Part shown: positions 11,801 to 22,818 of the stretch, piece by piece | Layout: each line of letters opens with the position of its first letter | Numbering within the stretch: position 1 is the first letter of the stretch | NCBI GenBank assembly: GCA_015698045.1 | Contig: BLAL01000073.1 | Span: forward strand, 496,001-560,000 | Source: Rhizophagus clarus | Taxonomy: Eukaryota; Glomeromycota; Glomeromycetes; Glomerales; Glomeraceae | Direction: 5' to 3' | DNA: 64,000 nt | The notes under the pieces: generated by a model | What the model was told of the DNA's origin: nothing | Databases searched by the model: none | The model's input: only the letters and a program-made list of their open reading frames with translations | Program-made: the position numbers and the translations under genes

Positions 11801-13064
11801 CCGATATTTTAGTTTAGGGATGAGCACGGTGTTATAGAGGTAGACCACTTGTTGGGCAGATAGTCTAGCCAGACGAAGAGTAGCAGTGAAGGAATTACAT
11901 TCGCCAGCGATCTGTTTCTTAACAAAATCGCGAGAACCATTGAGATTAAACCAGACCTCTAAAAAACGAAATGAAGAAGTGATAGAGATAGGAGTAATAG
12001 AGATAGAAGAAATGCGATTAAGAGTAGATAATTGCAAATCAAAGTCCACGGGGAAAATCGTGGATGTAGTGGTAATGGGTAACGAGTTAGAAATCAAGAC
12101 ATATTTCTGGTGGTTAGCAGAAGTATTATTCAACGCGTAGAATTCTTCTGTAATTGAGAGCATATGCTCCAACCTGGCCTTAAATGAAGAAATAAGAGTG
12201 GAATCGTCTATAAAGACCAGGTTGTTGATAGCGATATTAGAGGTATCATCTGTCGTAGGCGGAAGTAGTGTAGGAGATCGTAAAATATAAGGATCCATCA
12301 TCTCTTTATTTAACACAGTTAAGAGAGGATCAATATAGATAACCCAAAGGAGCGGGAAAATCACCTCACCTTGGTCTATACCAATGCGAACCCGATAAGA
12401 AGGAGTATCATCATGGGCAGTAAAGACCCAGTTCGAGCAGTTTGTAAAAGTGATAAGATGAGCATGATAGCAGAAGCAGGTAAACGGATGCGTTCTAAAG
12501 CAAATTTCAGCATAGTAAGATTAACAGAATCAAATGCTTTGGAGATATCTTGAGAGAGAATCCAAAGGGGAGACTTATTGTGGTTTGCGTCATGGATGAT
12601 TGATTCAAGAGTAATAATAGGATCACGACAGGTCCCTCCTGGTAGCCCAGCGAAATTACCACCAGTGAGAACATTATGGGTAGTAAGAATGGAGGATAAT
12701 CGATTGTAGAAAAGCTTGGCGAATGATTTCTGAATAACTTCCAGAAGCGTGATAGGACGGGTGTTTTTTAATTGATAACGCCATTCATGCAGCTTGGGAA
12801 TAGGAAAGACCATAGCCTGACGCCAAAGATCTAGAATATCAGCTGAAGCAAAACATTTACAGATCAAGATTAAGAGTAAAGAGTTGGCGGTAGGTTCTAA
12901 ATGTTTAAGCATTTCATATGTAATTATGGAGGGACCAGGGGCTTTGCCATTGGGCATAGAAGAAACTGTAGAAATCCACTCCTCTAAGGAAGGGGGAGAT
13001 AGAAGAGATTCATAAATATTAGGGGGAGACAGCATCCATAGGTGAATACTCAGAGCGCCACCTA
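8837..13064 (-). mobile_element. LINE copy 1 (minus strand), 5'-truncated at the CACTA border
   Basis: A non-LTR retrotransposon of the APE-plus-RNase H type, running right to left. The 3' terminus at 8837 is the conserved GAATTTAAATTC tail and the 3' UTR spans about 8837-9146. ORF2 sequence extends to 13064, where it stops exactly against a CACTA inverted repeat (CACTA starts at 13065). Relative to the full-length copy at 22.7-32.5 kb, it begins at the start of the reverse transcriptase domain, so ORF1 and the endonuclease are missing. Confidence 0.9.
9147..13062 (-). pseudogene. LINE ORF2 (reverse transcriptase, RNase H, C-terminal region), broken
   Basis: Encodes the second half of a LINE polyprotein that would nick a target and reverse-transcribe its own RNA. 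Order on the minus strand: RT (13035-11411) with ISKAFDSVNLTMLKFAL and the catalytic box LVFIDDST; RNase H (about 10590-10150) with its acidic residues in FYTDGSL, RAEAAPIYAAL, IYTDSQAAIDGL and KGHDENYWNEFAD; a CHSCC...HLILC zinc-finger-like motif near 9730; then a conserved C-terminal region (9533-9147). At least three frame breaks are visible: a lost T in a homopolymer near 12443, a shift near 11415 and an extra G near 9540. A LINE relic of the I/Tad1 group; clade is inferred. Confidence 0.9.
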
Positions 13065-13529
13065 CACTAGTTGAAAAAGGACAATTCGGCCTAAATTTAA
13101 CCAGGTCAAATATAGGTCAAATGATGATCTAACATATGTCAAATTGAGGCCAATTTTTTTGGCGCATTTAGAGTGCCAATCATCTCAAATTTGGAAAGAA
13201 AATTCAACCATTATTTTACCTATATTAGGACATTATTACATATTTATTCGATCCTAAAAAAACTATATTCGACTACTGTATGTAATCTGAATATAATTGA
13301 TAAATAGGTCGAACTAGAGGTTTTTCAAGGACGAATAATAAAGCATCATTTTGTATTTTATAAGCAAATAAAAACCATTTATTTTATATATATTGACGTA
13401 TATAGTATATAGTAATATAAGAATATAAGATAATTATATAAACCAACCTGCATATGATCAACCGTACAAAAAAAATATAAAATATCCAGTAATAATTATA
13501 TAACCAAAAAAAAATAAATATAAAATATA

Positions 13530-15810
13530 TTAATAATATTTGTCTGCATCAAATATTTCATGGAGTTCTTCGTCTTCCGTAGCCCTTCCTTTTCCTTTTT
13601 AGTTTTTTTCAGCTTTTTGTTGCTAATATGATACAACATATGATATAAACAAAATTAATTAACGATATTTGCAACGTAAAAATATTAAAATAATTCAACT
13701 TACTATTGTCGAACTTTCACCAATCTCATCCAAATCTTCAGGTCTAGTTGAATTCATTTCCGCCGAATTTAACAAGAAATCTGAATATGGCTCTGTTAAA
13801 TTCAGTTCTATTGGCACACGATCCTCGTAAGATTGAATCAAATCATCAACCATGTCGTCATATTTGCTAATGCCAATTGTTTCGTTTGTTTCATCTGTCT
13901 CGTACATTTTCATTTTATCGAGTGCCCATTCAGGCGCATTTTCGAGAGGTTTACTAGACATGAAGTAAATATCATCATTATAAATTCGCTCCTGTTGCTT
14001 TTTTGCATGTTGAATATATTCTGCTTCAGGGTCTAATACGTCTCGTAATAGCTGTTTTAACTATTAAAACAAAGATAAACAAATATCAAATAAATATTAA
14101 AATAGGTTAGGAGCAGTAATCACTTTAATACCTCGTCTGAATGCTATGACCGATCATATACATGCAAGAACCGCTTATTATCAGGCAATTTCTGTCTTGA
14201 ATCGTCTTCAGAATCTGATTGCTCAATGGAATGACAATCATTCTGTACAAGCATTGATAATAATTCGTCTTTAACAAATTCCTTTATGTTGGCGTCATTT
14301 CTTTCGTATAATTTTATTGCCGCCTTTACTCGTCTATTTTTTTTCTGTTGAATATATAAAGATTAATTTCAAATGACTAAAAAGAAGTGCATTAAAATAA
14401 AATACTGCTCACTTCAGACAATTGCGCATTTACGTGCATCCTACGGTCGATTTTGTCTAATTGGCCTGATAGTCATTTCTGTTATCTATCTCTTTTATGC
14501 TTGTGAATCGATCGTAACCAGTTCGACAATTAGGTTACAGACGGATTATAATGTCCACTCATCAACCTCTTTAATTCAATTTTTCGTATATCTTTGCTGT
14601 CTGTTCACTAAAAGTCTTGCCGTAATCCAACCGATATTCTTCAGGTATTTGACCTTTCAAGAGGTTCTTCATTTCGTCCTAAACAATAAAAGGAAATAAT
14701 AAAAGCTGTATATATACATTAACACAATTCAGCTGCAAATAGTCTTGTAAAATTCTTACTCTTGCAGCTGAAGTGGCAACTTCATTAAGCGATTTCTCTC
14801 TCAATTTTAATCTTTTATTGGGGCATTTTGGTGAATATTGCTGCAGAGAATCGATAGTCTTTTGAGGTGTGCGAAGTTGCTTGAGCCGTTGAAGTTCTTC
14901 TTGGAGAGTTTTATTCTCTTCACATAATTGGTTCGATTCATCACCAAAAATTTTATTAAACTGCCGTAGTAAGGAATTCTCCTTCTCGATCCTACGAACA
15001 CGGTCTTGCAAATTATCTATTTTTCATTTCATTTCTGATACTTTGACCTTTTCCTGATTCAATTCGTTCTGTAGTCAAAGAGTTTCATTTTTTAAATTTC
15101 CTAGCTCTAAATTACCTATTTTAAATTATAAGGATATGTATTGAATCGTAACGAACAGATGTAATATAATAAATATTAAAATATAACAAAAAATTCAGTT
15201 TACCTGCTTCTTCATTACTCGGTCAAACATTTCTTGGTGCTCCTTCTTCGTGATGTGAATGGTAACTTTTCGGTACATTAATATTAGGATATCTTTTAAT
15301 AATATCAGAAGTTCGTTGAGATTGAATTTGAGTTTAACTTAATGAGGCTAAAATATCTTGCAAAACAACGAGTCTAAAGGAAGCTGTAGTATTAGTATTT
15401 AGTGATGTTGGTGTTGAAGCAATATTTTGTGGTGTGGCAATATTTCGTGATGTAGACGAGGCAGTGGTATTAGTTGGTGTTGACGCTTGTGGTGTGGCAA
15501 TATTTCGTGGTGTAGACGAGGCGGTGGTATTAGTTGGTGTTGACGCTTGTGGTGTGGCAATATTTCGTGGTGTAGACAAGGCGGTGGTATTAGTTGGTGT
15601 TGACGCTCGTGATGGGGCAATATTTCGTGGTGTAGTATTAGTTGGTGTTGACGCTCGTGGTGTGGCAATATTTTGTGATGTAGATGAAACGGTGGTATTA
15701 GTTAGTGTTGGTGTTGAAGCAATATTTCGTGGAGGAGTTGACGATGGTGTAGACGAATCAGCAATATCTGGTGAAGGAGCATTTGGTTTTGATGGTTTCT
15801 TACGAGCCAT
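13530..15810 (-). pseudogene. CACTA accessory gene (tnpA-like), six exons, decayed
   Basis: Starts ATG at 15810 (MARKKPSKPNAPSPD). Proposed exons on the minus strand: 15810-15204, 15115-14760, 14678-14413, 14344-14132, 14060-13704 and 13622-13530; most junctions are GT..AG and keep frame. The N-terminus is a Ser/Thr/Pro tandem repeat of about 25 residues (ASTPTNTT...PRNIATP). Exon 2 is charged and coiled-coil-like (RRIEKENSLLRQFNKIF...). Exons 4-6 are acidic and end EELHEIFDADKYY. In-frame stops occur in exons 1, 2, 3, 4 and 6. No DNA-binding fold is recognised; the tnpA role is inferred from its position opposite the transposase, as in other CACTA elements. Confidence 0.7.
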
Positions 15811-16540
15811 TATTGTTTTAAAATTATTTTTATTTTTTATTATTATTTTTTAAAAAAGAAAAAAGGGCGATTTTTTGTATGGAACGAGGAAATTGGACCA
15901 CTATTTATATCTATTTCTTTACTATCAAATTAGACTTTTAACAATTAACGATCACAAACATTTGTATAAAATTAGACTTTCAATAGATATGATCAAATTA
16001 GACTTAAACTTTCGCATCAAATTAGACTTTTAATTAATTAAACATATATTAAACATATCAAATTAGACTTTCAATCATTAGCCATTAATGATCAGATTAG
16101 ACTTAAACTTTCGCATCAAACTAGACTTTCAATTAATTGAACAGTTAAATTGCATTGAGTGCGTAGTATGGTATATATTTTATTTTTTAAATTTCGGTTT
16201 TCATTTAATTTTTTATTCAACTTCTTACGTCTAATTTTTTGTATTCGAATTTATCTATTTTGTTAATTATACCATCAATGTCATTTTAAAATGGAATATA
16301 ATTACAATATCACTAAAAATTCGACATCACTAAAAATTTGATATTAATAAAAAAACCACAATATCACTAAAAATTCGACATTACTAAAAATTTGATATTA
16401 ATAAAAAATCACTATTAATTAAATATAACAAAGTATATTATAATTTTATTCAACGTAAAAATCATATTACAACTTTATCGTATCTGTCTTTTATCAAAAA
16501 ATGAAGAAAACGCATTGCTGCTAATATCATAGACGAATAT
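15811..16540. promoter_or_regulatory. Divergent promoter region of the CACTA element with AATTAGACTTT repeats
   Basis: Intergenic region between the two divergent CACTA genes. About seven copies of a TCAAATTAGACTTTCA-like motif lie at 15925-16140, and a direct repeat with CACTAAAAATTCGACAT/ACTAAAAATTTGATATTAAT lies at 16300-16410. Clustered short repeats near the genes are candidate binding sites for the element's own regulatory protein. This role is inferred. Confidence 0.45.
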
Positions 16541-19500
16541 AATAATCCTAGTTCATCGACCTCTGAACAAACATCTACTGAATTTACGATCAGAAAATCA
16601 AGAGAGAAGGTTCTGTGCTTTTGCAGCCATTGTAATGGAAAAATGGTCGATCTGCGTATGAAGGAGGAACATGAGCAAATGAATGAGCAAACGATTTCTT
16701 TGGAACCATTAAATCATGATAAAACTCCAACGTCTCAAGAGTTAGTAGAACTGATTGATTTGACAATATCGTTAGCAGAACCACAAGATATGACAATGTC
16801 TATTGATACACATTCTGATAATGATACGTATGAGGAACAGAAATATATATTTCTTTCACACAAAAAAAGGGCAAAACTAGGCACATTTCGTCATATCACT
16901 GAAGTTGAGCTAGTCGCTGAAGATTCCTCTTATAATGTGCCAGCTGAATATGACACGGATGATATCTACACTAGTGAATCTTTGACACAAGAAGATTCTC
17001 TTAATGATGAAGATAACAATTTTTCAGATAATTTTGAGAATTACTTTTATCCTATGTTCGACATACCAGATATTTCAGACACACCAGATATTTCAGAATT
17101 ACCAACAGATGAATTAATTAAAGGGATTTTTATATGGATTATGAAGTTCAGGTCGAGTCATAACATACCAAATACCGCAATTGAAGAATTAATACAATTT
17201 ATTAAAATAATATTGAAAGTATGTAAAAATATCAATTACGAATCATTCCCAAATTCATTGTACAGTCGTGTCGGAAAGTATCGCCTGATTTGAAAATAAA
17301 GACAAAAACAAAAATATTCGTATTTTTTTACTAGTATATGCATTAATAAAAAATTTATATCTAGTTTGCTTCTCATACTACGTCAAATTTTCATAATGCC
17401 AGGGTGGCAGCCTTTTCAAAAACAGAACTATTTAAATTTTCATTTTTCCTTCAGTACAGCTTTAAATTTGCCTACAGCTCTTGGGAGGGGGTCTCACTTC
17501 TGGGCATTATATTGGATCGTTTCTAATTGTTCTTTACTTGGTTTAAACCAAATAAATTTGTTGGTAAATTAGTAGTTGCAATTTTATTTAATTTTAGCTG
17601 ATTTTTGGTTTAAAGATGATGTTTATAATTACCATGCCATTTGTGATTATCTTGACATCCAGTGATCCGAATTTGATGATCAAAGGCTCATTGGATTTGT
17701 CTTGTCAAGATGAGTTGAATGGTGGTTGCCACATGACTTTAGAATTAGTATATGCTAATGTGTGCATTAAAACATATTTTAGACGTTTTGAACATTAACC
17801 CGTGATATACTAACGTTATACACATGATCTGGCCATCATTCGACGCCTCTTAATGAGACAAATCCAACGAGCCTTTGATCATCAAGATCGGATCACTGAA
17901 TAGTGAGATATTCCTGATTTTGTGAAATTCAGAGTTTCGAAAAATTTTCAAGTAAAGAATGTTTTAAGGTATATCTCAGCATCTATTGATCCTAAAGATA
18001 TGATACAACTAACATTTGACTCATCTTGTTGAGACGAATCTAATGAGCCTTTATTCATCAAATTCGGATCACTAGGTGCTAGGATAATCATAGTGGCTTA
18101 ATAATTATAACTCCATCTGTAAATGATCGTGCAATACTTTCCGATGCGACTGTACATGCTAAGAAAAAAGTTAGGACTTTTCGATTGATTTACGCAGTTT
18201 GCAGCCTGCCAAAAATGCCACAAATTATACAAAAAAGAGGAGATAATATCAAAAGATAATAATACCGTTATGAAATGCAGCTATGTTGAATTTCCAAATT
18301 CGGCTATAAAGAAATTAAAACAATGTCGTACTCCTTTAGGAAAGAAAATTTCTTTAAATAATAGTATATCAATTGTTCCTGAATTAATTTATCTGGTCTC
18401 GAGTATACAACAGCAGCTTTCTAGTATGTTCAAGCGACCAGGATTTGAAGAATTACTGCGGCATTAGACACGTCGTTCAATAATTGACAATGTTTTATCA
18501 AATATTTATGACGGCCAAATATGGAAAAATCTTAAGAAATCGTCTGAACAAGGGTCAAATAACTTTTTCCGACTAGACAAGGCTGATGCTCATCTAGGAT
18601 TAATGATGAATTTGGATTGGTTCCAGCCTTATGAAGGAACGATTTACAGTACAGGTGTAATATACGCAGTAATATGCAATCTACCTCAGGATGTTTGATT
18701 TAAGCCCAAAAATGTACTTATACTCGGCATATTACCAGGGCTTGATGAGGTTAAATTGCATAAAGTTAATCATTATCTTTCGCCAATAATAGCGGAATTA
18801 GAGTCACTTTGGGAAGGCGTGAATCTTAATCGCACTAATGAATGTCCAAATGGCAAAGATATTTGAGTTGCATTAATAATTGCTTCGTGCGATATTTCTG
18901 GAGCTCAAAAATTATGCGGGCATATCTCTACCCTTGCATCATGTCATCGATGTGAAAAAAAGGCCAATAATCACAATTTTAGTGGTATAGCGGATATGAG
19001 CGACTGGTTTATCATGAAAGATCCAGTAGAGCATCGTCAAAAGGCTTTGGAATGGCGATGATGCAAATCTAACGCAGAAAGTGAGAGATTCGTTAAGGTG
19101 AATGGCGTAAGGTGGTCTGAAATATTAAGACTCTCGTATTTTGATCCGATTCGGTTTGTTGTTATAGATCTGATGCACTGCCTTTTTCTAGGAATTACAA
19201 AATGGATAACAAAACGAATATGAATCGATGAAGATGTATTAACAGAAAAAGCTCTTCAATCAATTCAAAAGAAAATGAGCGAATTTAAGCTACCATCAGA
19301 TTTGGGACGAATTCCTGGTAAAATCTATTGCGGTGAAGGTTTTTCTAACTTTACCTCTGACCAATGATGCAACTTTTTCCTAATATATGCCACTATTGTG
19401 TTATGGAATCATCTTCCGAATAAAGATCGCAAAATTCTTACATATTTTGTAAGAGTTTGTACAATTTTGGTTAGACGAATTGTGGAGATTAACAATATGA

Positions 19501-20597
19501 AAGAAGCCCGTGAACTTTTAGTAAAGATAATTAAATTGATCGAAGAGCATTATGGCAAAGGAAAAATAACGCCAAACCTTCACCTATCATTACATCTATG
19601 TGAGTGCTCTTACGATTATGGATCCCTGTATTCATTTTGGTGCTTTAGCTTTGAACGAATGAATGGCGTATTAGGTAATTCAAATTTAAATTCATTTGCT
19701 GTGTCAATTTTTCGAATTATATTATTCCATTAAGCAAAGATTAATAATAAAATATTTATTAGGATTGTTACCTAATAGCCACCGCTAAATTGAACCTGAA
19801 CTAATGCGTCGATTGATGACCAAAACACAAATAAACGATATTATCAGCTCAAGTTCAGAAGTAATCAGCATCGAATTACTCAATAAACGACCTTCTGTCA
19901 GTTCTCTTTTCGAATTTCCAACAAATGAAATGTATCAATTTTTGATGAATTCCAGAAATATATTGGAATCACCAATTACTGGTTGCAAAAAATTTCTGGG
20001 TATATTTTTAGCACCGCGATCCAAAGATATTCATCTTGATGAACAAATCTACGATTTACTTATTGAATATTATAAGGATACATATATAGATTCTATATTC
20101 AGAAAACTGTTCACGGAAAATTTACCCAATTTGACAATTGTTATTAACAAAGCGAATCGATATAGAAGATGTCAAATCGGTACAGAAATTTTTGGATCTA
20201 CTGCTGCAACACGACATATTAAGAGCTCATTTGTCTTAGCTAAATTTATTAATTGTGATCGGAATAGCGTCGATATTTACCCAGGTCAAATCCAATTTTT
20301 TTTCGAACATAGCGTTCATTTATCCTCCCACAATTTGACACACAAATTGGCTTACATCAAATGGTACAAACTGGCAAATTTGACATTCCGATTCCATTTC
20401 AGTATTGACGATGATATCAAAACTTGTAACGTCAAATTATGGGAAGATAGTTTCTATTTGAGCAGTAGAGACAATATAATCCCAATACACAACATTTTAG
20501 GTCAGTTTATACCTGTAAAATACAAAAAATCAGATCGATCTAATACCAAAGAATATTTAGCCGTTATTCCTATAAATAGAAAGTTCTATTTGTATTG
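16541..20597 (+). pseudogene. tnp2-type CACTA transposase, interrupted and stop-ridden
   Basis: Would cut and paste the element by binding its ends. The reading frame is recognisable from about 16541: a Cys-rich N-terminus (CFCSHCNGKMVD, near 16618), an acidic stretch, a CQKCHKLY pair (about 18200), then core segments NVLILGILPGLDEVKLHKVN, CDISGAQKLCGH and VVIDLMHCLFLGITKWI, typical of the tnp2 family. An intron at 19675-19762 (GTAATT..TTAG) joins FERMNGVL in frame to GLLPNSH. The C-terminal exon to 20597 ends in a BAH-like module (YIKWYK...IIPIHNILGQFIPV). A MITE splits the gene at 17263-18152. Stops: TGA at about 18170, 18696, 18864, 19059, 19221 and 19365; TAG at 18465; TAA at 19786. An in-frame TGA near 16500 blocks a clear start. 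Confidence 0.85.
17263..18152. mobile_element. Tc1/mariner-like MITE, 890 bp, inside the CACTA transposase
   Basis: Inverted ends CAGTCGTGTCGGAAAGTAT and the complement of CAGTCGCATCGGAAAGTAT, flanked by the dinucleotide TA at 17261-17262 and 18153-18154. Removing the element with one TA restores the transposase frame from ...FPNSLY to MLRKKLG. The interior has a block ATGATCAAAGGCTCATTGGA repeated in inverted and direct orientation (about 17670, 17870, 18040). No transposase. Confidence 0.85.
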
Positions 20598-20933
20598 ATT
20601 TAATATAACATTTATACTAGTTCGAATTGTTTAAACATTTTTTAACAAATATTGTATCATTGTTTTTTATTATACTTAATAATATTAATATAGTAAATAT
20701 ATTATAACCATTATTTAATATAGAAAAGTGAATACAATTCGGCTATTATTCATGTGAGGCCGAACATAGTTTAATTTTTATTATACGCAATTTGACCATC
20801 ATTTGGCTGGATCGAATCAGAGTCAAATATAGATTGAATTGCATATCATTACTAATTTAGGTCAATTTTTTTAAAAATTGGCCGAATCTAGGCCAGATTT
20901 TTTGGAGGCCGAATATTCCTTTTTCGACTAGTG
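20598..20933. repeat. CACTA 3' terminal region, copy 1
   Basis: Non-coding 3' end of the CACTA element from the transposase stop to the inverted repeat. It is nearly identical to 39254-39584, showing at least two family members in the window. It contains ATTCGGC boxes near both edges, candidate subterminal sites. Confidence 0.85.
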
Positions 20934-22411
20934 TTAGACGATCTGTTTGTACTCCCCTCTCTGGTACTTCTCCCGTCAAGGTCTCATTACCGCTATTATA
21001 CTGATGATTCCCTTGTTAACCTCAGGACATCTGAAGTCTCGATAGGTTGGTCTTGGATCCAGTTAATTTATGACGCTAGATACCTCAATTCTGTTGCTAC
21101 ATATGCGCATGGCACTATACGAAACTGGCCTTCGTCTACCAGAGCTGAAGCTGCTGCGATTTATGCTGCTTTAAGCGTCTCTCCGGATGATTCTACCATT
21201 ACTATCTACACAGATTCTCAAGCTGCCATTGATGGTTTGAATTTATGTGCCTCTTCTTCCTATACTAACAGTCGTCTGTATTACAAAACTACCAATTTGA
21301 GCTGTGGGCCTCTATCGAGTATTCCATCTGTATGAAACGTCTCACAGTTTTCTCTGTCAAGATTAAAGGCCATGATAGCAATTATTGGAACGAATTTGCT
21401 GATTCCCTTGCAAATTCTGCCCATCACTCTGATACGGCTCCTCTTTTGCCTGTGGTCACATATACTTCTTCGCACAATGTCTGCCTGGTGTATGATAATG
21501 TTGTTTGTGAATCCAACCCTAAGCGGCTCTTCAAGCTTCACTTTCAGGCTACCTTTTTGAAGGACCTTTTATCTCTCAAACGTTTTCAATTTGTATATTG
21601 TCTATACAACAAGGACGACTATGTAGTTGACTGGGAACTCACTTGGTTTACTCTCAATTTTTTCCTGGCACATGATGCTTCTTTCCAGGCTTCTCATGCC
21701 GCACGGCATTACACCTTCAAATTTAAACTCTTCCTCGATGATTTGCCTCTCTTGGAGAAATTGAAAATTACCCGTTCTGATCTTTATATTTTTATATTGA
21801 TCTTCTTACATGCCGTTCATGTCGCGATCGCATGGAGGACTTGATGCACCTGATCCTCTGTTTCAAGCGTTATTCTGTTATGCATCAAATTTTACAATCT
21901 TATCAAAATCATTTATTTTCTAAGCTTCACGAAGCTGGTGAATTGGCTGCCAAGGATCTCACGCCTATGCTCAGGAAACTTTCTTCTCTCTCTTGCTGGA
22001 CTATTTCTTCTTCTAATTGGTCCTCCTAGCGCTCATCCGAGGTTGTTTACCCATAATATTTATTGACTTATTTGTTGATTTATCCATCCCCAGACAGTCT
22101 GCTATAAAGGTCATAGCTGCGATTCACAACAATTTCATCCAGAAGCTTAGAAAACACATCTGGAATCTGCGTACTTATGACAAAAGTAAATGGGAAGACG
22201 CGATGAACATCACTCTTAAATTGAAAACTACTCTTCGGCCTTCTAATTTGCTTGCCACTTCGTATGTGCCTTTCTTTTCGCTACCTCCTCTGACCCATTT
22301 CGTAATTTAACGTGACTCTGAAATTGATTGGATAAAGAACTCGATGACTCAAGGTTTGCCATGGTATAATCATCTGCCAGGTTTTATGGGTCGTCTAACG
22401 GTGCTACTTAA
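20934..22411 (+). pseudogene. LINE ORF2 C-terminal half (RNase H), broken
   Basis: RNase H motifs are FRAME-readable: HYRYYTDDSLV (the usual Gly after the first Asp is replaced), RAEAAAIYAAL, IYTDSQAAIDGL and KGHDSNYWNEFADSL. These are followed by the thumb-like region LKDLLSLKRFQF, the remnant MEDLMHLILC of the zinc-finger-like motif, and the conserved end SIPRQSAIKVIAAIHNNF. Frame shifts occur near 21296, 21840 and 22020, plus a stop near 22308. Coding for RT, endonuclease and ORF1 is absent. Confidence 0.85.
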
Positions 22412-22737
22412 TAACAGCTTTTGCAGGATGGGATATCAATTTTTATAGTGGGCGTTTTATCTGTTATTATGTTAGCATAGTTACTTCTACTTTGGTTGGA
22501 ATATATCAAGGGGGAAGATCTAGGGAAATTTAGTGTAATGCGATTTATTCTTTTTAGGATAGGTTTATTACTATATTTTTACTTAGGAGACTATATAGCT
22601 TTGTTTTTAGTTAGTTTTATTTTATTTTGTGTCTTTTTATATTTTGTAAATTGTATCAATTTAATAATAATTAATAAAGATAAGGGCTACTATGCCGCGT
22701 TTGCCTTGAATTTAAATTCTAATTTAAATTTAAATTC
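20934..22737 (+). mobile_element. LINE copy 2: 3' fragment (RNase H onward)
   Basis: Begins abruptly at the CACTA edge just before the RNase H domain and runs to a complete 3' end near 22720 (TTGCCTTGAATTTAAATTC), followed by an extra AATTTAAATTTAAATTC run. The next LINE's 5' UTR starts directly afterwards (about 22738), giving a head-to-tail junction. Confidence 0.85.
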
Positions 22738-22818
22738 TGCACCTTTTTCTACTGATCACTCTGTCCATTTTTTCTCAAGACAAACTTTACATAAAAACTT
22801 GTAGTTTTCCTATCTAAA

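Larger units (their letters stand above)
13065..20933. mobile_element. CACTA (EnSpm-type) DNA transposon, 7.9 kb
   Basis: Ends are CACTAGTTGAAAAAGGA (13065) and the complement of CACTAGTCGAAAAAGGA (ending 20933), continued by an ATTCGGCC box on both sides; CACTA termini define the superfamily. It contains two divergent genes, a tnpA-like gene on the minus strand and a tnp2-type transposase on the plus strand, around a central repeat-bearing promoter region. The flanking trinucleotides are CTA and TTA, not an exact duplication, and the LINE sequences on the two sides are in opposite orientation and from different positions. This suggests recombination between copies rather than a simple insertion. 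Confidence 0.9.

Noticed and set aside
15434..15853. Plus-strand open frame with Val/Gly repeats
   Set aside because: Antisense shadow of the Ser/Thr/Pro repeat of the CACTA accessory gene, whose start and exon structure on the minus strand are better supported.
8837..22737. Twin-priming inversion as the origin of the opposed LINE fragments around the CACTA
   Set aside because: Both fragments have their own complete 3' ends, so they are separate insertions, not one inverted copy.
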